The position numbers and the translations under genes were made by a program. From Paenibacillus sp. 32352 (GTDB lineage Bacteria > Bacillota > Bacilli > Paenibacillales > NBRC-103111), in assembly GCF_002042965.1 (NCBI RefSeq), contig NZ_MZNT01000001.1, forward strand, positions 62,001 to 126,000: a stretch of 64,000 nucleotides of DNA, in the 5' to 3' direction. Under the pieces are notes generated by a model, which was not told the DNA's origin, searched no databases, and saw nothing but the letters and a program-made list of their open reading frames with translations. Below, piece after piece: positions 51,436 through 59,525 of the stretch (its first letter is position 1; every line of letters begins with the position of its first letter).

Positions 51436-52731
51436 ATGAAAGCGCTTTTAGTGGGAGTGGGAGGGTTCGGTTTCGGGTGGTACCGGAGACTTCGCAATCA
51501 GTACAGCGAGGTGGCATTGGCGGTCGCCGATAGCGATGAGAGCAAGCGAAGCCGATTTGAGGAGGACGGAGTGCCCTTTTACACTTCGATTGCGGAAGCT
51601 ATTGACCAGGAAAAGCCTGATGTGCTGCTGAACGTTACGCCCAGGCATGTACATAAACATATCAATCAAATCGCCTTTGATCATAAGCTGCCGGTATTTA
51701 GTGAGAAGCCGATTGCGGATAATTACGCGGACGCCAAGGAAATGGTGGAGCGGGCCGAGAAGGAAGGCATCCCTTATATGATAGCGGAAAATTACCGGCG
51801 ATTCCCGTTCGTAAGAAAGCTGAAGCAGCTGCTTGAGGAGGGAAGCATCGGGACGATCTTGACCGTCGATGGGGAATTTTACCGCAGCACGGACAGACCT
51901 CTGCCGGATAAGCTGGATATATTGGAGGAGCTGGTCGTTCACCACTTCGATTTGGTGCGCTACCTGACGGGGCGTGAGGTAGGCAAAGTGTTCGCGACGT
52001 ACCGGCACCAGCTTCATATCGTTATGGATATGCAAGCAGGCATCACTGCCACTTTCACCTGCTCGACGCGCTCCAAGGGCAAGACAACGGATTGGTCCGG
52101 CAATTGGCGTATAGAAGGCTCGGAGGGCTGTCTGGAGCTGATCGACAACCAGATTTATTTGACCAAGGATGGGGAGACGGCTCATTACGACGATTTCAGC
52201 GATGTGGACGCGCCGGGTGCCTTCAGTGAATTTTTGCAATCGCTGGAGGAGCAGCGAGAGGCGGAGACGAGCGCCAAGGACTACCTGCGAAATCAAGCGC
52301 TGGCTCATTATGCAAGGGAGTCCATTCAGCAGGGGCAAATGGTCGATACGTCTGCCAGCTGGGGCTACGGTCCGATGATCGTACGCAATTATTTGGAGGC
52401 GGAGTTCGGGGAACCGGGTGTCAGCCACCACGGCAAAGGGTTGACCTACGGCAAACGTTTGTTCTCCAAGGAGGATTTCGACACGCCGATCATGTTCATG
52501 GGGTATTGCGAAATCCCGCCAGGCTCCTCCATCGGGTACCATGGTCATCGGGAGGATGAGGAAGTGTACATTATTCTGGAGGGTACCGGTATCATGACGG
52601 TGAATGGCGTGCAGCGGCAAGTCAAGGCAGGAGATATCGTGCTGAATAAGCCTTGGTGGAAGCATGGGCTGGAGAATAACAGCGATGAACCGCTTCGTGC
52701 GATCATTTTTGAAGTGATGAAAAAGGGCTGA
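51436..52731 (+). CDS. Gfo/Idh/MocA oxidoreductase fused to a cupin
   Basis: A 431-residue fusion. Residues 1-330 are a Gfo/Idh/MocA dehydrogenase: NAD(P) fold VGVGGFGFGWYRRL, the catalytic Lys in FSEKPIADNYADAK, and VVHHFDLVRYLTGREV. Residues about 350-431 form a cupin barrel with metal-type ligands in GYHGHREDEEVYIILEGTG and a later His in WWKHGLENN. This pairs sugar or inositol oxidation with a module that could bind or isomerise the product. The ATG at 51436 has GGGAGG seven bases upstream; an earlier start at 51403 would run through the operator. The YesM/YesN pair follows. Confidence 0.88.
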   Translation: MKALLVGVGGFGFGWYRRLRNQYSEVALAVADSDESKRSRFEEDGVPFYTSIAEAIDQEKPDVLLNVTPRHVHKHINQIAFDHKLPVFSEKPIADNYADAKEMVERAEKEGIPYMIAENYRRFPFVRKLKQLLEEGSIGTILTVDGEFYRSTDRPLPDKLDILEELVVHHFDLVRYLTGREVGKVFATYRHQLHIVMDMQAGITATFTCSTRSKGKTTDWSGNWRIEGSEGCLELIDNQIYLTKDGETAHYDDFSDVDAPGAFSEFLQSLEEQREAETSAKDYLRNQALAHYARESIQQGQMVDTSASWGYGPMIVRNYLEAEFGEPGVSHHGKGLTYGKRLFSKEDFDTPIMFMGYCEIPPGSSIGYHGHREDEEVYIILEGTGIMTVNGVQRQVKAGDIVLNKPWWKHGLENNSDEPLRAIIFEVMKKG

Positions 52732-52923
52732 TCCTTAAAGCATCAGCAGAACAGGCTCGCCCTCGCATTGCGGGAGATGGCCGCACCTTTTATGCCCGGG
52801 TTCGAAGACTTTCGGATTCGGGCTTTCCTATCATCCGATATTTACATCTCGTTAATACGGGGAAAATACTATCGGCCTATCATAGAGCGACAGCAGCTCC
52901 AGCCTAACGACAGGGGACATGAT

Positions 52924-54729
52924 ATGGGAATTGGGTATCGATGGATCATCGGCATTAACAAGAGCTTTAAAGTGAAGCTCATTTTGAGCTTGTCATTTAT
53001 TATTTTGCTATCGTTCGGCATTACCGGTTATTTGACCTACGAGAATAATCTGAGACTATTTGAAGAAGAGATCAGCAAGCAGTTTTCGCGAACGAACGAT
53101 GAAGCGTTGAACAAGCTGGAGCTGAAGGTGCAGGAAATCAGCCGGATTTCGCAAACGATCGTGTTCAATCCGCAGATTGAGAAAATGATCATCCGCATCA
53201 ACGAAAATGAATCAGTGGACCCTTACAATCTGTATTATGACAAAAAGCAGATCGAAGAGCAGATGTATCAGATCAAGTTCGATGCGCCCTATATTACAGG
53301 GATGTATTTATATGATCTGAACGGAAATCCTTCCTACTTCAGCTATACCAGCTCCTCCATTAATAAGTTCGACGCTTACGTGTTCCGGGTTATCCGTTCC
53401 AAAATCAACGATTCTTACGGAGATCTCGTATGGATGAGCATGCCGCTGCCGAGCACGGTCGAACCGAGCGGCTTCCGTCAGACGATCATCGTCGCCCGTT
53501 GGATGAAAAACAGCTTTTTGCATACCTACGGCATGCTCGTGATGGCTATTGACGAATCGTTCTTCTCCAGCTCCTTGAAGGAGCTGACCAAGGACGGCAC
53601 AGGCGAAGTGTACTTATTCAATCAGACCCAGGATTTGCTGTACAGCAACGTAGAGCCCGAATCCGGCGATAAGCTGCGTATGCTCAAGCAGCTGGACGAT
53701 ACCCGGCTCATGGAGAACCATTTGTTCGTCGAGAGTGAATCCCAGACTGTATCGTTCAAGCTGGTGAGCGGAACCTCGTTGGCTGAAATTCGCAAAAAAA
53801 ATCAGATTTTATCACAAAAAATCGTATTTTCCGGTTTAATCAGCATTATTCTCGCCAGCGTGCTGATCATTCTGTCTACGGGCCAGCTGCTGCGGCCGCT
53901 TAAGGATTTACTGCAAGGATTGCGCAAGGTGCGCTCCGGCGACTTCGATGTACGGATCGAAGTGCGGACGAAGGACGAGCTGGCTTATATCGGTGAAAGC
54001 TTCAATGCGATGGCAGAGCATGTGGGACATTTGATCAAGGAAGTCTACTTGACGCAGATCAGCGAGCGGGAGGCCGAGCTCAAGGCGCTGCAGGCCCAGT
54101 TAAACCCGCATTTCCTGCACAATATGTTTAACGAGATTTATTGGAAGCTGTATCTGCAAAATGAGAAGGAAACGGCGGGCCTTATCGCCGCCATATCGGA
54201 AATGCTGAAGTATTCGCTGATGCCTGTAAGGACGCCGACGACGGTCAAGGAAGAAATTCAGCAAATTCGCAACTATGTGAAGGTGCAGACGGAGCTGTTC
54301 GAAACCGATCTGGAAACGATGATTCAGGTGGAGGAAGAAGTGCTGAACTGCAGGATGATGCGTTCCTTGCTGCAGCCTTTGGTCGAGAACGTATTCCTGC
54401 ATGCATTCCGCAAGAAAGTATCTCATAAAGTGCTGATGATCAAAGCAAGGAAGCAAGAAGGGGCCTTGGAAATCGAAGTGATCGATAACGGCTGCGGGAT
54501 GGATGCTATGGCTTTATCACAGCTGCTCGGCAGCCCCGGCGCTTCGCTGCCTCAGCGCGACGGCCGGGAAAGCTTGGGGGTACGAAGTGTAATTAGACGA
54601 ATAGAGCTCGTATACGGCAAGCCTTACCGGCTGGAAATCATGAGCGTGCCGGAGAGCGGCACGACGATGCGATTGATTCTGCCGTTGGATATCGCAGAGA
54701 AGGGGGATATAATGCATGCTGAACGGTAA
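52924..54729 (+). CDS. YesM-type sensor histidine kinase
   Basis: A 601-residue kinase with membrane segments at about 18-40 and 292-315 around a large extracytoplasmic sensor, HAMP (about 318-370), a His_kinase domain with the phospho-histidine in LNPHFLHNMFNEIYW, and an HATPase domain (VIDNGCGM, SLGVRSVIRRIELVYG). I chose the ATG at 52924 with AGGGGA upstream, since the preceding 52 codons of the open frame look non-coding. It overlaps the regulator gene by 14 bases. It probably senses a sugar or its binding protein. Confidence 0.94.
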   Translation: MGIGYRWIIGINKSFKVKLILSLSFIILLSFGITGYLTYENNLRLFEEEISKQFSRTNDEALNKLELKVQEISRISQTIVFNPQIEKMIIRINENESVDPYNLYYDKKQIEEQMYQIKFDAPYITGMYLYDLNGNPSYFSYTSSSINKFDAYVFRVIRSKINDSYGDLVWMSMPLPSTVEPSGFRQTIIVARWMKNSFLHTYGMLVMAIDESFFSSSLKELTKDGTGEVYLFNQTQDLLYSNVEPESGDKLRMLKQLDDTRLMENHLFVESESQTVSFKLVSGTSLAEIRKKNQILSQKIVFSGLISIILASVLIILSTGQLLRPLKDLLQGLRKVRSGDFDVRIEVRTKDELAYIGESFNAMAEHVGHLIKEVYLTQISEREAELKALQAQLNPHFLHNMFNEIYWKLYLQNEKETAGLIAAISEMLKYSLMPVRTPTTVKEEIQQIRNYVKVQTELFETDLETMIQVEEEVLNCRMMRSLLQPLVENVFLHAFRKKVSHKVLMIKARKQEGALEIEVIDNGCGMDAMALSQLLGSPGASLPQRDGRESLGVRSVIRRIELVYGKPYRLEIMSVPESGTTMRLILPLDIAEKGDIMHAER

Positions 54730-56266
54730 AGTACTGATTGTGGAGGATCAGCCTCATTTTCGTAAAGGTCTAGCGCGGATGGTAGAGGACGGCAAGCTCG
54801 GCTGGAGCGTAGCCGGGGAGGCCGGTAACGGCCAGGATGCGCTGGAGCTGCTGGACCATGTACAGCCGGATCTGGTACTTACCGACATCCGGATGCCGAT
54901 GATGGACGGGATTGAATTTGTAGGGAGGCTTCGGGAAAGATACCCGGATATGCTGGTCATCATTTTGACGGCTTACAAGCATTTCGAATACGCTCAAGCG
55001 GCCGTCCGCCATGGCGCGCTGGATTTCTTAATCAAGCCGTGCACAGAGGAGGATGTGAGGCAGGTGCTGGTCAAAGCGTCGGAGCGCTTCTACGAGCAGT
55101 ATGCGCAGAAGCAGAGCCGGAAGCTTCAGCAAAGGCTGGAGCAGGACCAGACGCTTCGTGCGGCCCTGCTCGATTTGCCCTATACGCCGCAGGATGCCTC
55201 CCGCTTGCAGGAGCTGCTGGAAGGGACCGAGCTGTGGCAGCTGCAGCTGGATCAAGAGGATTTGGCGAAGAAGCAGTATGGCAAGAGCGATTTGAGTCTG
55301 ATCCAATTCGCGCTTTCCAACATCGTCGAGGAGCTGCTTCGGGCAGAAGGACTTGAGGCCAGGCTTATCCTAATCGAACATGACCGGTTCGTTCTTGTTT
55401 CAAGGCGCCTAAGCCTCGGGAATTCGATTCGTCAATCGATAGAGGGCTCCGCTCTCCAATATTTGAATCTTCGTCTGCATTGGGTTTCGATGGGAGTAGC
55501 GCCCCAGGTCGGGCAATTGGCCGGCTTGTATGCAAAGATGAAAAGGGCCGATCACGGCAAGCCGGAGCTGTCGGCGGCTGCCGATGAAGCAGGAACCTCT
55601 GCATCGTTGTCCTTGAATCAAGCGCGCGTGAAGGAGATTGAGGTACAGCTTATAAGCACCATCATGACAGGCCAGGCGGAGCAGCTTCAGCAGCTGCTGG
55701 ACCGGATGCTCGGGGAGCTGCAATCCATGTCGGCCGATGAGATGAAGCTGTATGCCTTGTCGTTATCCATAGCCATGCACAATACCGTTCACAATCAATT
55801 TGAAACGGAGGAGGGCGCCGTAACAACCGGGATCCCCTACCATATGCCGCATAGCGACTGGTCCTCAGGTGAGGTTATTCAGTGGGCTCGGGAGCAGGTA
55901 CAAGGCTTCGTACTGCTCTTTAATAACTGGCAGGCCTCCAAAAGCGATAATTTGATTGAACGGGCGGTCAAATATATCGAAGAGCATTACAGCGAGGAAT
56001 GCCGATTGACAGATGTGGCTTCCCATATTCATTTGAATCCAAGCTACTTTAGCGTCTTGTTCAAGAAATCGACGGGAGAGAGCTTCACCCGTTACGTTAC
56101 CCGCGTTCGTATGGAAAAAGCAGCCCTGCTGCTTCGCAATACCGATATGAAAATATTTGAAATTGCCTGCGCGGTCGGCTTTGATGAGCCGAATTATTTT
56201 ACCAACGTGTTCCGGCAGCAGTATCGGATGTCGCCGAAGGAGTACCGCAGGGTTCCCATTCCCTGA
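54716..56266 (+). CDS. YesN-type response regulator (receiver-AraC)
   Basis: A 516-residue regulator. The receiver domain (1-125) has phospho-acceptor Asp57 in VLTDIRMPMMDG and LDFLIKPCTEED; a divergent middle (about 135-400) follows; the C-terminal AraC domain (about 415-515) has CRLTDVASHIHLNPSYFSVLFKKSTGESF and IFEIACAVGFDEPNYFTNVFRQQYRMSPKEYRR. It overlaps its kinase gene. The conserved 40-bp element in front of the genes at 56417 and 61588 is its best candidate target, by location. Confidence 0.94.
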   Translation: MLNGKVLIVEDQPHFRKGLARMVEDGKLGWSVAGEAGNGQDALELLDHVQPDLVLTDIRMPMMDGIEFVGRLRERYPDMLVIILTAYKHFEYAQAAVRHGALDFLIKPCTEEDVRQVLVKASERFYEQYAQKQSRKLQQRLEQDQTLRAALLDLPYTPQDASRLQELLEGTELWQLQLDQEDLAKKQYGKSDLSLIQFALSNIVEELLRAEGLEARLILIEHDRFVLVSRRLSLGNSIRQSIEGSALQYLNLRLHWVSMGVAPQVGQLAGLYAKMKRADHGKPELSAAADEAGTSASLSLNQARVKEIEVQLISTIMTGQAEQLQQLLDRMLGELQSMSADEMKLYALSLSIAMHNTVHNQFETEEGAVTTGIPYHMPHSDWSSGEVIQWAREQVQGFVLLFNNWQASKSDNLIERAVKYIEEHYSEECRLTDVASHIHLNPSYFSVLFKKSTGESFTRYVTRVRMEKAALLLRNTDMKIFEIACAVGFDEPNYFTNVFRQQYRMSPKEYRRVPIP

Positions 56267-56309
56267 ACCGCAGGGGAGCTCCACTCTTTTACAGAGCTTT
56301 TACACACAC

Positions 56310-56371
56310 CCAATGAATTTATAGATTCCTCTATAAATTTTTAAGGGTTCTTTTTTTTGTCCGCCTATAAT
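56310..56371 (+). promoter_or_regulatory. Shared regulatory element and promoter, copy A
   Basis: The stretch 56310-56349 matches 61478-61517 at 35 of 40 positions. It contains CCAATGAA, TATAGATTCCTCTATA (inverted arms TATAGA/TCTATA) and TTTTTAAGGGTT. TATAAT follows at 56366-56371, 16 bases after GGGTT. There is no TTGACA-like -35, which suggests an activator-dependent promoter. Confidence 0.8.
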
Positions 56372-56416
56372 GATCCATATAGACTATTTGAACATTCATA
56401 GGAGGCCAAGAAGCTA

Positions 56417-57517
56417 ATGGGAGAACAAGTAAACGTCGCTATAATCGGCTGCGGGGGAATCGCGACAGGCAAGCATTTGCCGAGCCTGAAGAAGCTGGAG
56501 CAGGTGGCGGTCACCGCTTTTTATGATATTTCCATGGAGCGGGCGCAGGAAGCGGCTGGGACATTCGGCGCCCCGGGAGCAAAAGTGTATGAGGATTACA
56601 GAGAGCTGTTGGCCGATGCTTCGATAGATGTTGTTCATGTGTGTACTCCTAACGACTCTCATGCGGAAATATCGATTGCGGCTCTCGAAGCGGGCAAGCA
56701 CGTCATGTGCGAGAAGCCGATGGCGAAGACGGCCGCTGACGCCCGCCGTATGGTGGAGGTAGCAAAGCGCACCGGGAAAAAGCTCACGATCGGTTACAAT
56801 AACCGGTTTCGTGCGGACAGCCTATATCTGAAGCAGCTGTGCGAGGATGGCGAGCTGGGTGACATTTATTTTGCCAAAGCCCATGCCATCCGCAGACGGG
56901 CGGTTCCGACATGGGGAGTGTTCCTGGACGAAGAGAAGCAGGGCGGAGGGCCGTTAATTGACATCGGTACGCATGCGCTCGATCTGACCTTATGGCTGAT
57001 GAACAATTATGAACCGAGGGTGGTGTTGGGAACGGCTTATCATAAGCTGTCCCCCAGGGAGAATGCGGCCAACGCCTGGGGCCCATGGGATCCTGCCAAG
57101 TTCAAGGTCGAGGATTCCGCTTTCGGGATGATCGTTATGAAGAACGGAGCAACCATTATGCTCGAATCCAGCTGGGCGCTCAACGTATTGGATGTGAAGG
57201 AAGCGAAATGCACGCTTTGCGGTACGGAAGGCGGAGCGGACATGCAGGACGGACTGCGGATTAACGGGGAAAAGCACTCGCGTCTATATATCAATCAGCT
57301 GCAATTTGAAGCTAAGGGCGCGGACTTTTACGAGGGCAAGAAAGAGAGTATGCAGGATAAAGAAATCCGGCTATGGATCGACGCGGTCATTCATGATAAG
57401 CAGCCTTTGGTCACTCCGGAACAGGCGTGCGTCGTATCGGAAATACTCGAGGCGATCTATGAATCCAACCGGACAGGCCGGGCCGTCTATTTTGACGACA
57501 AGGAGAGTGGGATATGA
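56417..57517 (+). CDS. Gfo/Idh/MocA family oxidoreductase
   Basis: A 366-residue NAD(P)-dependent dehydrogenase acting on a sugar, polyol or sugar acid. The N-terminal fold has AIIGCGGIATGKHLPSL, the EKP motif CEKPMAKTAADARR carries the catalytic Lys, and the C-terminal domain shows GGGPLIDIGTHALDLTLWLMN with the catalytic Asp/His pair. GGAGG lies 11 bases before the ATG. It is the first gene of a tight operon; its stop overlaps the next ATG (ATGA). The upstream element suggests YesN control. Confidence 0.93.
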   Translation: MGEQVNVAIIGCGGIATGKHLPSLKKLEQVAVTAFYDISMERAQEAAGTFGAPGAKVYEDYRELLADASIDVVHVCTPNDSHAEISIAALEAGKHVMCEKPMAKTAADARRMVEVAKRTGKKLTIGYNNRFRADSLYLKQLCEDGELGDIYFAKAHAIRRRAVPTWGVFLDEEKQGGGPLIDIGTHALDLTLWLMNNYEPRVVLGTAYHKLSPRENAANAWGPWDPAKFKVEDSAFGMIVMKNGATIMLESSWALNVLDVKEAKCTLCGTEGGADMQDGLRINGEKHSRLYINQLQFEAKGADFYEGKKESMQDKEIRLWIDAVIHDKQPLVTPEQACVVSEILEAIYESNRTGRAVYFDDKESGI

Positions 57518-58560
57518 TCAAGATAGCCATGCTAAGCTTTTGGCACGTTCACGCCAAGGATTATGCGAAGCAAGCTTTAGAGCACCCGGATACGGACATT
57601 GTAGCCGTATGGGATGAAGATGCGGATCGGGGCAGGGAGCAGGCGGCCGAACGGGGCGTCATGTTCTACGACGATTTGGAGCAGCTTCTGGCACAGCCTC
57701 ATATCGATGCGGTTATTGTCGACGCTCCGACGAGCATGCATCACGAGGTAATCACTGCCGCTGCCAGGGCAGGCAAGCATATTTTTACGGAGAAGGTCAT
57801 CGCTCCAACGAAACAGGAATGTCTGGACGTGCTGGAGGCGGTGGAGGAAGCGGGAGTCAAGCTGACCGTATCTCTGCCCAGGCTGAATATGCCGTTTACT
57901 TTGGCGGTACAGAACATTTTGAATGAACGGCTGCTGGGGCAGATCACGCTGGTGCGGGTGCGTCTGTCCCATAACGGAGCTTTGTCCACGGAGAAGGCTC
58001 CGAACGGATGGCTTCCGCCGCATTTCTTCAGTCTCGAGCAGTGCTGCGGGGGCGCTTTGACCGATCTGGGCTGTCATCCGATGCTTCTAGCCAGGCTGTT
58101 CCTCGGCATGCCGGACAGCGTCAGCACAAGCTTCGGCCACATCACGGGCCGCGAGGTTGAGGACAATGCCGTCTCCGTACTTCGCTATGCAAGCGGGGCG
58201 ATGGCAATTGTAGAAGCGGGCTTCGTCAATCCCTTCTCTCCGTTCGTCATTGAGGTGCACGGAACCGAAGGCAGTCTGCTGTTCTCCCGTCACGATGAAC
58301 GGCTGCTGGTGAAGAGCGTGAAGCTGCAGCGGGAGGGGGCTCCGGATTGGCAGGAGCAGGAGCTTCCCGCCGCCCGTCCGTCTGCCTTCGAGCAATGGGT
58401 ATCGCATATTCAAAATGACACGGTCGCGGAGGAAAATATCCGGCTGGCGCTTGATTTGACCCGACTGATCGAAGCATCCAATCTCTCGGCACGTTCTGGC
58501 ACAGCTGTTCGATTAAGTGATATAGCCGAGCAGACAGGGGGAACAGAAAATGAACGATAA
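57514..58560 (+). CDS. Gfo/Idh/MocA family oxidoreductase, second copy
   Basis: A 348-residue dehydrogenase with the fold AMLSFWHVHAKDYAKQA, where the usual glycine-rich loop is poor, TEKVIAPTKQECLD in place of EKP, and GGALTDLGCHPMLLARLFLG. It is only distantly similar to the preceding protein, so the two probably act on different intermediates. Its start overlaps the previous stop and its end overlaps the next gene by 11 bases. The weak GxGxxG raises some doubt about its cofactor. Confidence 0.88.
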   Translation: MIKIAMLSFWHVHAKDYAKQALEHPDTDIVAVWDEDADRGREQAAERGVMFYDDLEQLLAQPHIDAVIVDAPTSMHHEVITAAARAGKHIFTEKVIAPTKQECLDVLEAVEEAGVKLTVSLPRLNMPFTLAVQNILNERLLGQITLVRVRLSHNGALSTEKAPNGWLPPHFFSLEQCCGGALTDLGCHPMLLARLFLGMPDSVSTSFGHITGREVEDNAVSVLRYASGAMAIVEAGFVNPFSPFVIEVHGTEGSLLFSRHDERLLVKSVKLQREGAPDWQEQELPAARPSAFEQWVSHIQNDTVAEENIRLALDLTRLIEASNLSARSGTAVRLSDIAEQTGGTENER

Positions 58561-59509
58561 AGGAGCCTATTCGTTTTCCACGTGCTGGAACATCAAGCGG
58601 CATAAGACCGGGAAGGAAATGATCGAAGAGATCAAGGAGCTCGGGTTCCGGTACGTAGAGCTGAATTACAACGTGAACGATGATCTGCTGGCCACAATAG
58701 AGCCGATGATAGAGAACGGGGACATTCATGTATCCAGTGTACATAATGTATTTCCATTTATAGACGATAAGGATTACGATACCGATTCGGTCATGCTTGG
58801 CTTTGATGATGAATCCAAGCGCAAACGCTCCGTGGAGCTGTTAATCCGTTCCATGGAATATGCAGACCGGTACGGGGCGAAGGCGGTCGTGGTCCATCCA
58901 GGCGAAGTGCCGTTCGACACCAATATCGACTCAGAGCTTAAGCGGCTGTATCGGGAGCGCGGCAAGGAATCTCCGGAATATGCGCGGCTGTGGGCGGAAA
59001 TGTCTGAACGCCGGGAGCGGCTGAGTCCGGTCTATGCCAAGCGGATTCAGGACAGCCTGGAGGAGGCCTGCAGCTATGCAGCCCGCAAAGGCTGGAACGT
59101 GGCAATAGGCATCGAGACGCGGTCGCGCTGCTATCAGATGCCGACGCTGATGGAGGCCAAGTCCATCTGCGACGGCTTGAAGGGCAGTCCGGTTTATCTA
59201 TGGTATGACATCGGTCATGCGATGATGATGGACCGTATGGGCTTGTACGATAATTTGCGGCAGCTGGAGCTGGTGCTGCCTTACATCTATGGGGTACACA
59301 TCCACGAGACGCTGGAGCTGTCCGATCATTGGTGTCCCTATGTCCACAGCAAGGATATGGATTACTTCGACCATTTCCTTGAAGCGATAGATGCCGCCAA
59401 GGTGAAGGTGTATGAATTGAAGGCGGCGTGCCAGCCGGAGGACATTCACCGAAGTCATGCCCTCATCACCGGGAAAATGGCGGCTCGCAAAGAACGGCTG
59501 ACATCCTAG
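58550..59509 (+). CDS. Sugar phosphate isomerase/epimerase (AP endonuclease 2 fold)
   Basis: A 319-residue TIM-barrel protein of the xylose-isomerase-like superfamily. Typical elements are AYSFSTCWNIKRHKTGKEMIEEIKELGFRYVEL at the N-terminus, VSSVHN, VVVHPGEV, IGIETRSRCYQMPTL (metal Glu), WYDIGHAMMMDRMG and GVHIHETL. Members isomerise or epimerise sugars and inosose-like compounds, consistent with the two dehydrogenases upstream. The ATG overlaps the previous gene by 11 bases. The exact substrate is unknown. Confidence 0.9.
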   Translation: MNDKGAYSFSTCWNIKRHKTGKEMIEEIKELGFRYVELNYNVNDDLLATIEPMIENGDIHVSSVHNVFPFIDDKDYDTDSVMLGFDDESKRKRSVELLIRSMEYADRYGAKAVVVHPGEVPFDTNIDSELKRLYRERGKESPEYARLWAEMSERRERLSPVYAKRIQDSLEEACSYAARKGWNVAIGIETRSRCYQMPTLMEAKSICDGLKGSPVYLWYDIGHAMMMDRMGLYDNLRQLELVLPYIYGVHIHETLELSDHWCPYVHSKDMDYFDHFLEAIDAAKVKVYELKAACQPEDIHRSHALITGKMAARKERLTS

Positions 59510-59525
59510 GAACGGAGTGACGATA

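Noticed and set aside
52768..52923. 52-codon upstream extension of the YesM-type kinase
   Set aside because: The family begins shortly before the first membrane segment, and the ATG at 52924 has a ribosome site; the extension looks non-coding.
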